The notes under the pieces were generated by a model that saw only the letters and a list, made by a program, of their open reading frames with translations, did no database searches and was not told the DNA's origin. Positions 1-8,975 of a stretch of DNA of 19,645 nucleotides are shown here, piece after piece (position 1 is the stretch's first letter; each line of letters starts with the position of its first letter). The stretch comes from Candidatus Latescibacterota bacterium (lineage in GTDB: Bacteria; JAAXHH01), in contig JAJECR010000120.1 of the NCBI GenBank assembly GCA_022821935.1, positions 1 to 19,645 on the forward strand. Direction: 5' to 3'. Position numbers and translations under genes: made by a program.

Positions 1-2538
1 CTGTCCGACGTCGCCGCGGTGTCGAAGAGCCACAAGGAACGCAAGCTGTCGGCGCGGATCAACGGCCGGGAGAGCATCGAGATCGCCATCTACAAGGAAG
101 CCGGCACCAATACGATCCAGGTGGGCGGCGTAGTCAAGGAACGGCTGGATTCGGTGCGGGAGACAGTGTCGGGACTCACCGCGGGCGTGAACCTGGAGGT
201 GGTCTTCGACCAGTCGATCTTCATCCAGCAGTCGGTGGACGAGGTGCTCAAGACGGCCATGTACGGCGGCATCCTCGCCATCCTGGTCCTGTACCTGTTC
301 CTGCGGAGTTCGAGCAGCCTCATCATCGGTGTGTCCATCCCCATCTCGGTGGTCACGACCTTCTTCTTCCTCTACGCCTTTGACGTGTCATTGAACATCA
401 TGTCTCTCGGCGGCCTGGCACTGGGAGTCGGCATGCTGGTGGACAACTCCATCGTGGTGCTGGAGGGAATAGACCGCCATCGAAGGCGGGGCGGGGACCT
501 TCCCGTCGCGGAGCGGGTCCGTCTCGGCGCGTCGGAAGTCGGACAGGCCGTCGTGGCCGCGACGCTGACCACGGTCTGCGTGTTCGTGCCCATCGTCTTC
601 GTGGAGGGCATCGCGGGGCAGCTGTTCCGCGACCTGGCGCTGGCCGTCACCTTCTCGCTCATCGTGGCGACGCTGGTGGCCGTCACCCTGATCCCGGTCA
701 TATCGTCGATCCTGCACCGCGAGCGAGAAACATATGCGGACGACGGGGACGACGGTTCCGCGCAGGACCCGGCTACGGCGCTGGGCAAGGTCCGGAATGC
801 TTTCGGCGCGGTCTGGCTCGGTTTTTCCAGGCTACTTGGATATGTCATAACCGGCGTGTTCTTCATCGTACGATGGGTGCTCTGGCTGGGCTGGGCGGTG
901 GTGCGCGTCGTACTCTGGCCCGCGGGCTGGGTTTTCGACCGGATCTTCCCGATCATCCGCCAGGCCTACCCGCCCTTCCTCCGTTGGGCGCTGAACAACC
1001 GCGTCCTTACGCTGTTCACCGGGACCGCATTGCTGGCGGGTTCCCTCTATGTCGTCCCCACGATTGGCATCGAGCTGATCCCCCAGATGAGCCAGGGCGA
1101 GTTTTTCGTCAACGTCAAGCTGCCTGTGGGCACGCCGCTGCCCGTGACCGAGGGCGCGTTGAACCGCATGTCCGACATCGCCCGGGACTACCCGGAAGTG
1201 AGCACGGTGTACGTGCTGGCCGGAACCATGGGCCAGTCCGGCGGCAATGCCGGTGAGGAACGGGAGAATATCGGCCAGTTGCACATCCGGCTGGAACCGG
1301 GTCTCCGCGGCGCGGTGGAAGATGACGTCATGAACCGCCTGCGGGAGAGCTTCGAGCCCATCCCCGGCATCGAGGCGCCCGAGTTCGCCCGTCCCGCGCT
1401 CTTCAGCTTCAAGAACCCGGTGGAGGTGGAAGTCAGCGGGTACAACCTGACCCGCCTGACGGAGGTTTCCGAGGAACTCGCTGTGGAGATGTCCATGGTG
1501 CCCGGTCTGACCGACGTGAAGGCCAGCATGGAAGGCGGGAATCCCGAGGTGCAGATCCTCTTCGACCGCCGGAAGCTGGCCAACCTGGGACTCAACCTGG
1601 GAACGGTCACCCAGATCGTGCAGAACAAGGTCCAGGGCAACGTGGCCACAGAGCTCACCCGGCGGGACCGGAAGATCGACATCCGCGTGTGGGCCGAGGA
1701 CGAGACCCGACTGAGCCTGGACGCCATACGGCGGCTGGTGGTGAACCCGGAAGGCACGGTGCCCGTACCCCTGGCGGCCGTGGCGGAAGTACACGTCGCC
1801 CAGGGCCCGAGCGAGATCCGGCGGGTCAACCAGCAGCGCGTGGCCATCGTCTCCGCGGGTCTGTCGGGCCGTTCGCTTGGCGACGCCGCCGAAGACATCC
1901 AGGGGATCATAGACGGCTTCATGCTGCCCATCGATTTCATCGTGGGCATCAAGGGGCAGAACGAGGAGATGCAGGTGGCCTTCGCGAGCCTGCAGTTCGC
2001 CATACTGCTCTCGATCTTCCTGGTCTACCTGGTCATGGCGTCCCAGTTCGAATCGCTGCTCCATCCCTTCGTGATCATGTTCACCTTTCCCTTTTCGATC
2101 ATCGGCGTGGTGGCGACGCTGGTACTCACGGGCCAGGCGATCAGCGTCGTCGTGCTGATCGGAGTGATCATGCTGACCGGCATCGTGGTGAACAACGCCA
2201 TCGTGCTGGTGGACTACATCAACCAACTGCGCCGCAGAGGCGCGGAACTGCAGGAGGCCATCGTCGAGGCGGCGCAGACGCGCCTGTGGCCCATCATGAT
2301 GACGACGGCGACAACCGTCCTCGGCCTGCTGCCCATGGCGATCGGCGTGGGTGAAGGCGCCGAGTTGCGCGCGCCTATGGCCATCACCGTGATCGGCGGC
2401 CTGATCGCCGGAACGCTGGTGACGCTGGTGCTCGTGCCGCTCATCTACATGACGATCGAGTCGGCCGTGGCCAGGGCACACGGACTATTTATAAGAACAG
2501 CCGGGCGACCGGTGTCCCAGGAGGTGGTAGAAGCATGA
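1..2538 (+). CDS. RND-family efflux permease, 5' truncated by window edge
   Basis: This is the C-terminal 846 codons or so of an inner-membrane RND (AcrB/MdtB/SwrC-like) proton-driven exporter. The reading frame is open from base 1, so the first 200-250 residues lie outside the window and the GTG at 19 is not a true start. Visible parts are the end of the first periplasmic loop, TM2-TM6 (from about 259), a TM4 motif GMLVDNSIVVLEG with its Asp codon at 442-444, the second periplasmic loop and TM8-TM12. The TM10 segment reads GIVVNNAIVLVDY, so Asn stands where AcrB has Lys940, as in the SwrC-like branch. Between TM6 and TM7 there is an unusually long, partly hydrophobic stretch (724-978). The stop overlaps the start of the next permease (ATGA), so the two are translationally coupled and probably form one pump. 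Substrate is unknown. The adaptor and outer-membrane factor are not in the window. Confidence 0.93.
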   Translation: MSDVAAVSKSHKERKLSARINGRESIEIAIYKEAGTNTIQVGGVVKERLDSVRETVSGLTAGVNLEVVFDQSIFIQQSVDEVLKTAMYGGILAILVLYLFLRSSSSLIIGVSIPISVVTTFFFLYAFDVSLNIMSLGGLALGVGMLVDNSIVVLEGIDRHRRRGGDLPVAERVRLGASEVGQAVVAATLTTVCVFVPIVFVEGIAGQLFRDLALAVTFSLIVATLVAVTLIPVISSILHRERETYADDGDDGSAQDPATALGKVRNAFGAVWLGFSRLLGYVITGVFFIVRWVLWLGWAVVRVVLWPAGWVFDRIFPIIRQAYPPFLRWALNNRVLTLFTGTALLAGSLYVVPTIGIELIPQMSQGEFFVNVKLPVGTPLPVTEGALNRMSDIARDYPEVSTVYVLAGTMGQSGGNAGEERENIGQLHIRLEPGLRGAVEDDVMNRLRESFEPIPGIEAPEFARPALFSFKNPVEVEVSGYNLTRLTEVSEELAVEMSMVPGLTDVKASMEGGNPEVQILFDRRKLANLGLNLGTVTQIVQNKVQGNVATELTRRDRKIDIRVWAEDETRLSLDAIRRLVVNPEGTVPVPLAAVAEVHVAQGPSEIRRVNQQRVAIVSAGLSGRSLGDAAEDIQGIIDGFMLPIDFIVGIKGQNEEMQVAFASLQFAILLSIFLVYLVMASQFESLLHPFVIMFTFPFSIIGVVATLVLTGQAISVVVLIGVIMLTGIVVNNAIVLVDYINQLRRRGAELQEAIVEAAQTRLWPIMMTTATTVLGLLPMAIGVGEGAELRAPMAITVIGGLIAGTLVTLVLVPLIYMTIESAVARAHGLFIRTAGRPVSQEVVEA

Positions 2539-5500
2539 GCATAGCCGAATTTTCCGTAAACCGACCGGTGACGACGATCATGATCATCGTCAGCGTCGTC
2601 ACCCTGGGCGTGATCTCCTACACCAAGCTGCCGCTGATGTTCCTGCCGGACATGTCCTTTCCGTCCCTGAACGTCAGCGTGCCGTACCCGTCCTCGTCGC
2701 CCGAGGAAGTGGAACGGCTGATTACGCGGCCGCTGGAGGACGCCTTCGGCACGCTGAGCAACATGAAGAGCATGGAGTCCCATTCCGCCGACGACAACGC
2801 GCGGGTCCGCATCGAGTTCGAGACGGGGACGGACATGAACATGGCGGCCATGGAGGTCCGGGACCGGATCGACCAGGTCCGGGGCGATCTGCCCGAGGAC
2901 GTCGAACGCATCCGCATCAGGCGCTGGAACCCGAACGACATGCCCATATACAACTTCAGCGTGGCCTGGGGCGGGGACCCCGCAGAATTCTACAACATCG
3001 TCACCAAGGTGATCCAGCCGCGGATCCAGCGCGTGGAAGGCGTGGCGAACGTAGAGCTCAGCGGGATGATCGAGAAGCAACTGCTCGTGCACGTGGACGC
3101 CGAGAAACTGCAGTCTCACAACCTCGATCTGTTCAATCTCAGCCAGACCCTGGTGCAGAACAACGTCACCCTGACGGCCGGGACCGTCACCGAGGGCGGA
3201 CGGAAGTATTCGGTCCGTTCCGTGAACGAGTACCGGGCCGCGGACGAGGTGGCGAATCTGCCGATACCGGGAACGACCCTGTCGCTGCGCGACGTGGCGG
3301 AGGTGAAGTTCGACTACCCGGAAAACGACAGCTTCCAGCGGCTGAACGGGGTCGACGCGGTCACGGTCCGGGTATACAAGACATCCACGGCCAACATCGT
3401 GGACGTGGCGCAGCGCACCCAGTCCGTACTGGATGAACTCATGGCGCAACCCCAGTTCGCGGACCTGGAAACCCGGGTCTTCTTCGACCAGTCCCAGAGT
3501 ATCACGGACCGGCTTTCGGACCTGCGGAACACGGGGCTGCTGGGCGGCATGCTGGCCGTCATCGTGCTGTTCCTCTTCCTGCGGAACGTGCGGAGCACCC
3601 TGATCATCAGCCTGGCCATTCCCATATCGATCATCTGTACCTTTACCTTCATGTACCTGCTCCGGCAGGGGGCCGGGTCCACGGTATCCATCAACCTGAT
3701 CTCGCTCATGGGCCTGATGCTGGCGGTGGGCATGCTCGTGGACGCCGCCGTGGTGGTACTGGAAAGTATCTACCGGCACCGCCAGGAATCCAACCTTCCG
3801 GCGCGGATCGCGGCCGTCGTGGGCACCCGGGAAGTGACCATGGCCATCATCGCGGCCACGGCGACCACCCTTTGCGTCTTCATGCCGCTTGTCTTCATGG
3901 GCGGCGGCAGCCGGTTCATGCTCTTCATGAAGGACTTCGTCGTCACCTTCTGCATCGTCATGGTGGCGGCGGTGTTCATCGCCCTGACGCTCATTCCGCT
4001 GGTTTCCTCGAGGCTCTTCGCCCGCCCGCTGGGCAAGCCCTCGTCGTTCTTCGCGCGGCTGTCCGAACTGTACTCCGCGGTCCTGGCCTGGAACCTCCGC
4101 CACCGTTTCGTCACTGTAGTGGCCTTCGGCGCGATCCTCTACGGCAGCTACTGGCTGTACCAGAACATCGAGACGGAGTTTCAGCCCAATGCGCCGACGC
4201 GGGACATAGCGATCGCCGCGGACCTGCCGGGCAGCTACAGCATCGAGGACGTCAAGGAGGTCTTCACGGACGTGGAGAAACTCCTGCTGGACCGCAAGGA
4301 AGATTTCCACATCGAATCCATCTCGTCATACGGCAGCCTGCGCCGGGCGAATATCCGCATCGTGCTGACCCCGCCGGAGGAGCGGCAGGAGTCGGCCACG
4401 GAGTTGCAGACCCGGATCACCAGCGCGCTGCCCGAGATCGCGGGCGTGCGGTGGAGGCCCGGCCGGATGCGCCGCTACGGCGGCGGGCAGTCGGGCGTGG
4501 ACGTGGAGTTGCGCGGCGACAACATGTCGGTGCTCTCGAACATTGCCGAGGATATCCGGGGCCGGATGGAGGTCATCCCGGGCCTCAAGGACGTGGACAC
4601 CAGCCTGGAGCGGGGCGACGAGGAGATCCAGGTTCAGGTCGACCGGGCCATGGCCCAGACCTACGGGATCTCGCCGAGACAGGCGGCCCGTACCGTGCAG
4701 GCGGCGCTGAGCAGCCGCGCGCGGGGCAAATTCAAGGCCGACGACCGCGAAGTGGACATCCTGCTGCAACTCGAGGAAGAGGACCGGGCCAGTATGCAGA
4801 AACTGCAGAACATGACCTTCGAGCGGGCCGAAGGCGGCATGATCCCCGTGGGGAACCTGGCCAGTTTCTCGCGGCAGAAGGGACCCGACGTCATAGAGCG
4901 GCATGACCGGGAATCTCAGGTGGAAGTAGGCGGCAACACGACGGGACCGGGCACGCGGCGCATCAACACGCAGGTGACGGAGATGATGCAAGGCATCGAG
5001 CTGCCGCCGGGCTACTCGTGGAGCATGGGGCGGAACTGGAACATGATGCGGGAATCCCAGAACGAGTTCCTCTTCGCCATCCTGCTCTCCGTCGTGCTCA
5101 TCTACCTGATCATGGCGGCGATATCGGAGTCCTTCATCCAGCCCTTCACGATCCTGTTGTCGGTGCTCTGCGGACTGGTAGGCGCTTTCGTCGTGTTCTA
5201 CCTGTCCGGGACGACGCTGAACACGAACTCCTATCTTGGGGTCATCGTGCTGTCCGGACTGGCGGTCAACAACGCCATCGTGCTCATCGACCACGTCAAC
5301 CATTTGCGCAAGAAGGGGATGACGCGCACGGAGGCCCTCCTCCTGGGCGGCCGGCACCGCCTGCGGCCGATCCTGATGACGTCCCTGACCACCATTTTCG
5401 GCCTGCTGCCCATGGTGGCCCCGATCCTCTTCCCCGAGATCTTCGGTCCCGTGGAAGACCGCGGCGCCAACCAGTGGGGCCCGGTGAGCCTGGCCCTGGT

Positions 5501-5615
5501 GGGCGGCCTGACCACCTCGGGCATCCTGACCCTCATCCTGCTGCCGACGGTCTACACGATCTTCGAAGACCTGAGCAGCTGGGTCAAGTCGAGCGCCAAG
5601 CGGGCGTGGGCGTAA
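2535..5615 (+). CDS. RND-family efflux permease (second of a tandem pair)
   Basis: This is a complete 1026-residue RND permease, the usual family length. It begins with the typical cytoplasmic N-terminus and TM1 (SVNRPVTTIMIIVSVV, residues 7-22). The first porter loop runs to about 330, TM2-TM6 cover about 335-490, the second porter loop about 560-860, and TM8-TM12 run to the C-terminus. TM4 carries GMLVDAAVVVLES with Asp403. The neighbouring position, a second Asp in AcrB, is Ala404. TM10 reads GLAVNNAIVLIDH, with Asn for the AcrB Lys. The ATG at 2535 overlaps the previous stop and is preceded by GGAGGTGG at 2520-2527, a good Shine-Dalgarno site. It probably works with the first permease as a heteromeric proton/drug or lipid exporter, by analogy with MdtBC; that pairing is inference. 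It is the last gene before a strong terminator. Confidence 0.95.
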   Translation: MSIAEFSVNRPVTTIMIIVSVVTLGVISYTKLPLMFLPDMSFPSLNVSVPYPSSSPEEVERLITRPLEDAFGTLSNMKSMESHSADDNARVRIEFETGTDMNMAAMEVRDRIDQVRGDLPEDVERIRIRRWNPNDMPIYNFSVAWGGDPAEFYNIVTKVIQPRIQRVEGVANVELSGMIEKQLLVHVDAEKLQSHNLDLFNLSQTLVQNNVTLTAGTVTEGGRKYSVRSVNEYRAADEVANLPIPGTTLSLRDVAEVKFDYPENDSFQRLNGVDAVTVRVYKTSTANIVDVAQRTQSVLDELMAQPQFADLETRVFFDQSQSITDRLSDLRNTGLLGGMLAVIVLFLFLRNVRSTLIISLAIPISIICTFTFMYLLRQGAGSTVSINLISLMGLMLAVGMLVDAAVVVLESIYRHRQESNLPARIAAVVGTREVTMAIIAATATTLCVFMPLVFMGGGSRFMLFMKDFVVTFCIVMVAAVFIALTLIPLVSSRLFARPLGKPSSFFARLSELYSAVLAWNLRHRFVTVVAFGAILYGSYWLYQNIETEFQPNAPTRDIAIAADLPGSYSIEDVKEVFTDVEKLLLDRKEDFHIESISSYGSLRRANIRIVLTPPEERQESATELQTRITSALPEIAGVRWRPGRMRRYGGGQSGVDVELRGDNMSVLSNIAEDIRGRMEVIPGLKDVDTSLERGDEEIQVQVDRAMAQTYGISPRQAARTVQAALSSRARGKFKADDREVDILLQLEEEDRASMQKLQNMTFERAEGGMIPVGNLASFSRQKGPDVIERHDRESQVEVGGNTTGPGTRRINTQVTEMMQGIELPPGYSWSMGRNWNMMRESQNEFLFAILLSVVLIYLIMAAISESFIQPFTILLSVLCGLVGAFVVFYLSGTTLNTNSYLGVIVLSGLAVNNAIVLIDHVNHLRKKGMTRTEALLLGGRHRLRPILMTSLTTIFGLLPMVAPILFPEIFGPVEDRGANQWGPVSLALVGGLTTSGILTLILLPTVYTIFEDLSSWVKSSAKRAWA

Positions 5616-5740
5616 GGTAGGTATGGAGGGTGAAGGGCATCGCGGCGGGTGGTACGGGGTGCGACCTGAAGGCGCGGCAGCGCAAGATCAGCCTGAAGAA
5701 CAGCGCCCCGGGTGGCGCAAGGCGCGACCGGAAAACAGAA

Positions 5741-5782
5741 CGCCCGGTCCTGGGAGCAATGAAACCAGGGCCGGGCGTTTTT
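5741..5782 (+). terminator. Rho-independent terminator of the RND operon
   Basis: A 13-bp stem pairs 5741-5753 (CGCCCGGTCCTGG) with 5765-5777 (CCAGGGCCGGGCG). All pairs are Watson-Crick except one G-T. The loop is 11 nt, and TTTTT follows at 5778-5782. It sits between convergent genes. On the minus strand the stem is followed only by a weak, interrupted T-stretch, so it may also help end the glnE-like transcript, less efficiently. Confidence 0.9.
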
Positions 5783-5785
5783 GTA

Positions 5786-7363
5786 TCACATCTCCATCGC
5801 CGAGTGGAAGACCCGGTCGTAGATCTGGTGGACGCGGGCCGTGTGGCCGGCGTAAGCTGAAAGCATCCGGTCCGGTCCGGCTTCCCGCGCTTCCGGGGTC
5901 GTTCCCGACAGCCCCATCATGCCGGCAAGGACGGCCTGGGCGGCGCGCTCCTTCGGGATTTCATGGGTCTGTTGGCCCGAGGTCATCTGGATGCGGTTTT
6001 CCAGGTCCCGCAGGAAGAGATACGCATCGTCCAGGTCGGCCGCCTCTTCCTCCGACAGGTACCCCTTTTCCGCCAGAGACGCGAGCATGTTTCGCGTGCC
6101 GCGTTCCCACGGCCAGCCCTGGAATCCGCCGTACACGAGCTGGAAACCCTGGGCAATGAACTCGATGTCCCGGATGCCGCCCTTCCCCAGCTTGACGTGG
6201 TAGTCGTCGCTGCCTCGTTCGAGGAGGGCCTTGGCGATCCGCTCCCGCATGTGGTTGATGTCTTCCAGGATCAGCGGTTGGTCGAGGGCGGGGTAGAACA
6301 CGAATGGCTGGATCGTGTCGAGGAACCGGCCACCCACTTCCCGGCTGCCCGCCGAACACCGGGCCTTCAGCAGCGCCTGGCGCTGCCAGGCCTGTCCCTG
6401 GATCTCGTAGTGCCAGCGGTAGCCCTCGATCGAATTGGCGATGTCGCCGGCCCGCCCCTCCGGACGCAGGCGCAGGTCGACGCGAAACACCTGTCCGTCG
6501 GGCGTGAGCCGGCTGATGAGGTCGGTGATCGCCCGGGCGAGCTTCGGGTAGAACTCGTAGGTGGACGTCCCGTCCTTCGCGGTGCGGCCGTCCGTGGCGT
6601 CATAGACGTAGAGCAGGTCGATGTCCGAGCTGAAATTCAGGTCCCGGCCGCCCAGCTTCCCCATGCCGATCACGGCGAAGCCGCTCGGTTTCGATCCGTC
6701 CAGCATCGGCCGGCCGTGCCGCGCCTCAAGCTTCATGCCGCACACGTCGTGGGCGGCCTGCAGGCAGAGGTCGGCCACGTCCGTCAGCCGTTCCAGGACC
6801 GCCGGCGTCCCGGACTGTTTCATCAGGTCGCACACCGCGATGCGCAGGTAGGACCGCTTCTTGAACGTGCGCAGGGGTTTCATGGCCTCGTCCGGCGAAG
6901 ACACGCCCTGCAGCATCCCGGCCAGTTCGGCATCCAACTCCTCCGCGGACTGCAGCGTACGCCACGCATCGCCGCCGAAGGTGTCGAGCAGGAACCCCAC
7001 GTCCTGGACGAGCACGTTGCTGAGGTACGGGCTGCTCGACAGGATCGTGAGCAGGGCGTCCCGGGATGCGGACGGTTCGGTCACGATTTTCATCAGGGAC
7101 GGGATTTGTTCTTCGCTGCTGCGCGTGACGAGCGCGTGCAGGTTGATCAGGGCCCGGTCGGGCTGTATGGAGGCGCCCGCCGCTTCGACCAGCGCCGGGA
7201 ACGGATTCCCCGGAAGCGCAAGCGGGGCCACGCGTCCGTCTATCTGTCCCAGCAGGTGCCAGGCGTCGGCCGGGTCGCTGAATCCGAAGGACCGCAGATG
7301 GCCGGATACCTCGTCCGGCACCGGCGAAGAAAGCGCAATGCGGTCGAATGAGAGGGTCGTCAT
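5786..7363 (-). CDS. GlnE-type protein, single domain, resembling the deadenylylating (AR) half
   Basis: The 525-residue product matches one half of GlnE, the bifunctional enzyme (about 946 aa in E. coli) that adds AMP to glutamine synthetase or removes it. It has one nucleotidyltransferase domain: GMGKLGGRDLNFSSDIDLL at 233-251 with metal-binding pair Asp247/Asp249, third Asp296 in RVDLRLRPEG, then KLGKGGIRDIEF at 391-402 and a helical C-terminus. The LNFSSDIDL and KLGKGGIRDIEF signatures match the N-terminal half of E. coli GlnE (phosphorolytic removal of AMP) better than the C-terminal adenylyltransferase half, from my memory of the family. No second domain follows, because only 170 bp separate the stop from the convergent RND gene. 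The ATG at 7363 has AAGG 7 nt upstream. glnA lies immediately upstream on the same strand. It could instead be a single-domain enzyme doing both reactions. Confidence 0.85.
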   Translation of the reverse strand: MTTLSFDRIALSSPVPDEVSGHLRSFGFSDPADAWHLLGQIDGRVAPLALPGNPFPALVEAAGASIQPDRALINLHALVTRSSEEQIPSLMKIVTEPSASRDALLTILSSSPYLSNVLVQDVGFLLDTFGGDAWRTLQSAEELDAELAGMLQGVSSPDEAMKPLRTFKKRSYLRIAVCDLMKQSGTPAVLERLTDVADLCLQAAHDVCGMKLEARHGRPMLDGSKPSGFAVIGMGKLGGRDLNFSSDIDLLYVYDATDGRTAKDGTSTYEFYPKLARAITDLISRLTPDGQVFRVDLRLRPEGRAGDIANSIEGYRWHYEIQGQAWQRQALLKARCSAGSREVGGRFLDTIQPFVFYPALDQPLILEDINHMRERIAKALLERGSDDYHVKLGKGGIRDIEFIAQGFQLVYGGFQGWPWERGTRNMLASLAEKGYLSEEEAADLDDAYLFLRDLENRIQMTSGQQTHEIPKERAAQAVLAGMMGLSGTTPEAREAGPDRMLSAYAGHTARVHQIYDRVFHSAMEM

Positions 7364-7413
7364 GGTCGTGCCTTGCCGTGGTTCATGGGTGCGGTCCGCC
7401 CGTCGAGGTTCAT
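7360..7413 (-). other. possible 17-codon leader ORF coupled to the glnE-like gene
   Basis: ATG at 7413-7411 opens a 17-codon frame (MNLDGRTAPMNHGKARP) whose TGA at 7362-7360 overlaps the ATG of the glnE-like gene as ATGA. No well-placed Shine-Dalgarno site precedes it; an AAGGA lies about 17 nt upstream of the ATG. It spans the 20-nt direct repeats. It may be chance; there is no evidence of translation. Confidence 0.2.
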
Positions 7414-7426
7414 GAGTGCGGTCCGC
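7380..7426. repeat. 20-nt direct repeat upstream of the glnE-like gene
   Basis: GGTTCATGGGTGCGGTCCGC at 7380-7399 recurs at 7407-7426 with a single mismatch and 27-nt spacing. It lies between the glnA terminator and the glnE-like start codon. It could be a tandem operator or just a small tandem duplication. Confidence 0.7.
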
Positions 7427-7450
7427 TGAAATCCTTAATCGCGGTCTGAC

Positions 7451-7493
7451 GAAAAAAGACCGCGCCTCCCCGCGTCGAAACGGAGGAGGCGCG
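7451..7493 (-). terminator. Rho-independent terminator of glnA
   Basis: On the minus strand a perfect 9-bp stem pairs 7485-7493 with 7461-7469 (CGCGCCTCC with GGAGGCGCG) around a 15-nt loop. It is followed after GTC by TTTTTT (complement of the A-run at 7452-7457). It lies about 30 bp past the glnA stop. Transcription of the glnE-like gene therefore depends on readthrough or on its own promoter. Confidence 0.85.
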
Positions 7494-7525
7494 CAAGTTA
7501 CGATGATACTCGACTGCTATACGAC

Positions 7526-8941
7526 CTAGATGTCGTAGTAGAGACCGAACTCCCACGGGTGCGGACGCAGGCGGATCTGGTCGAGCTCGTTTTCCCGCTT
7601 GTAATCGAGATAGGTCTCGATCAGGTCCGGCGTGAACACGTCGCCCTTCATGAGGTAGTCGTGATCGTCCTCCAGGGCGTTCAGCGCCTCGGCGAGATCC
7701 TGCGGCGTGTGGGCCACTTCGGCGGCCTGTTCCGGTTCGAGATCGTAGAGATCGAGATCGATGGGCTCCGGCGGCTCGATCCGGTTCTCGATGCCGTCCA
7801 GGCCGGCCATCATCATGGCGGTGAAGGCCAGGTACGGGTTAGCCGCCGGATCCGGCGAACGGAATTCGATCCGCTTGGCCTTCTCGCTCTTCGAATACAT
7901 GGGGATCCGTACGCAGGCGCTGCGGTTCCGCTGCGAGTAGATCAGGTTGATCGGCGCTTCGTAACCCGGGACGAGTCTCCGATAGGAGTTCGTCGTCGGC
8001 GCGGCGAAGGCCAGGACCGAGGCGGTGTGCTTGAGCAGTCCGCCGATGTAATGCCGGGCCATGTCGCTCAGGTCGGCGTACGTACCGGCCTCGAAGAAGA
8101 GGTTCTGGCCGTCCTTCCAGAGACTCTGATGCACGTGCATGCCCGAACCGTTGTCCTCGAAGATGGGCTTCGGCATGAAGGTTACCGTCTTACCCGCCTG
8201 CCGGGCGACGTTCTTGACGATGTACTTGTACATGAGCAGGTCGTCGGACATGCGCAGCAGCGTGTTGAACCGTATGTCGATCTCGGCCTGCCCCGCCGTG
8301 CCCACCTCGTGGTGGTGGACTTCCGACTCGATGCCCATGCTCCGAAGCGTCAGCACCATGCGGGTGCGCAGGTCCTGGTGGGTATCGGTCGGCGGCACGG
8401 GGAAGTAACCGCGCTTGTAAGGAATCTTATTGCCGAGATTGGGACCTTCGTTCCGGCCGGTGTTCCACCAGCCCTCGCCGGCGTCGACACGATGGAAACT
8501 GGCGTTAGGCTTCTGGGAGAACCGCACGTCGTCGAAGATGTAGAACTCGGCTTCCGGACCGAAGTAGGCCGTGTCGGCGATGCCCACGGACTGCATGTAG
8601 GCCTCGGCCTTCTGGGCCACGTACCGCGGATCGCGCGTGTACATTTCGAGGGTCACCGGGTCCTTGACGTTGCAGACAAGGATCAGCGTCTTCGCCTCGG
8701 TGAAGGGATCCATCTTGGCCGACAGCGGGTCCGGGATCAGGATCATGTCGCTTTTGTCGATGGTCTGGAATCCACGAACGCTGGAACCGTCGAAACCGAC
8801 GCCTTCCTCGAAGGTATCTTCTTCCAGCGCTTCGATGGGCGCCGAGAAGTGCTGCCACGTGCCCGGCACGTCGATGAACCGGAAGTCGACCATTTCCGCG
8901 CCATTATCCCTGGCGTATGCGATTACCTCAATTGGGGTCAC
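7526..8941 (-). CDS. glnA: Glutamine synthetase type I (adenylylatable form)
   Basis: The enzyme makes glutamine from glutamate, ammonia and ATP in the cytoplasm, as a dodecamer in this family. The frame is open upstream to 9082, but the GTG at 8941-8939 is chosen because AGGAGG at 8952-8957 lies 10 nt before it and because it gives 471 residues, against 469 in E. coli. Visible signatures are FDGSS near residue 50, GPEAEFYIFD at 128-137, HHHEVGTAGQAEIDIRF at 209-225, NGSGMHVHQS at 264-273 and RIEFRSPDPAANPYLAF near 357-373. DLDLYDLEPE carries Tyr399 (codon 7747-7745), equivalent to the adenylylated Tyr397 of the E. coli enzyme, so the protein looks open to GlnE control. A GlnE-type gene follows directly. 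It has a structured leader and its own terminator. Confidence 0.97.
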   Translation of the reverse strand: MTPIEVIAYARDNGAEMVDFRFIDVPGTWQHFSAPIEALEEDTFEEGVGFDGSSVRGFQTIDKSDMILIPDPLSAKMDPFTEAKTLILVCNVKDPVTLEMYTRDPRYVAQKAEAYMQSVGIADTAYFGPEAEFYIFDDVRFSQKPNASFHRVDAGEGWWNTGRNEGPNLGNKIPYKRGYFPVPPTDTHQDLRTRMVLTLRSMGIESEVHHHEVGTAGQAEIDIRFNTLLRMSDDLLMYKYIVKNVARQAGKTVTFMPKPIFEDNGSGMHVHQSLWKDGQNLFFEAGTYADLSDMARHYIGGLLKHTASVLAFAAPTTNSYRRLVPGYEAPINLIYSQRNRSACVRIPMYSKSEKAKRIEFRSPDPAANPYLAFTAMMMAGLDGIENRIEPPEPIDLDLYDLEPEQAAEVAHTPQDLAEALNALEDDHDYLMKGDVFTPDLIETYLDYKRENELDQIRLRPHPWEFGLYYDI

Positions 8942-8975
8942 GAGTATTGCTCCTCCTGTTGGGGTCCGTCTGAAC

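Noticed and set aside
832..2481. 549-codon open frame antisense to the first RND gene
   Set aside because: His/Asp/Gln-rich composition without domains; a typical antisense shadow of a GC-rich gene with clear RND coding on the plus strand.
2445..4310. 621-codon antisense frame over the second RND gene
   Set aside because: Same shadow composition (His/Asp/Arg-rich). No ribosome-binding site or domain; the plus-strand gene is certain.
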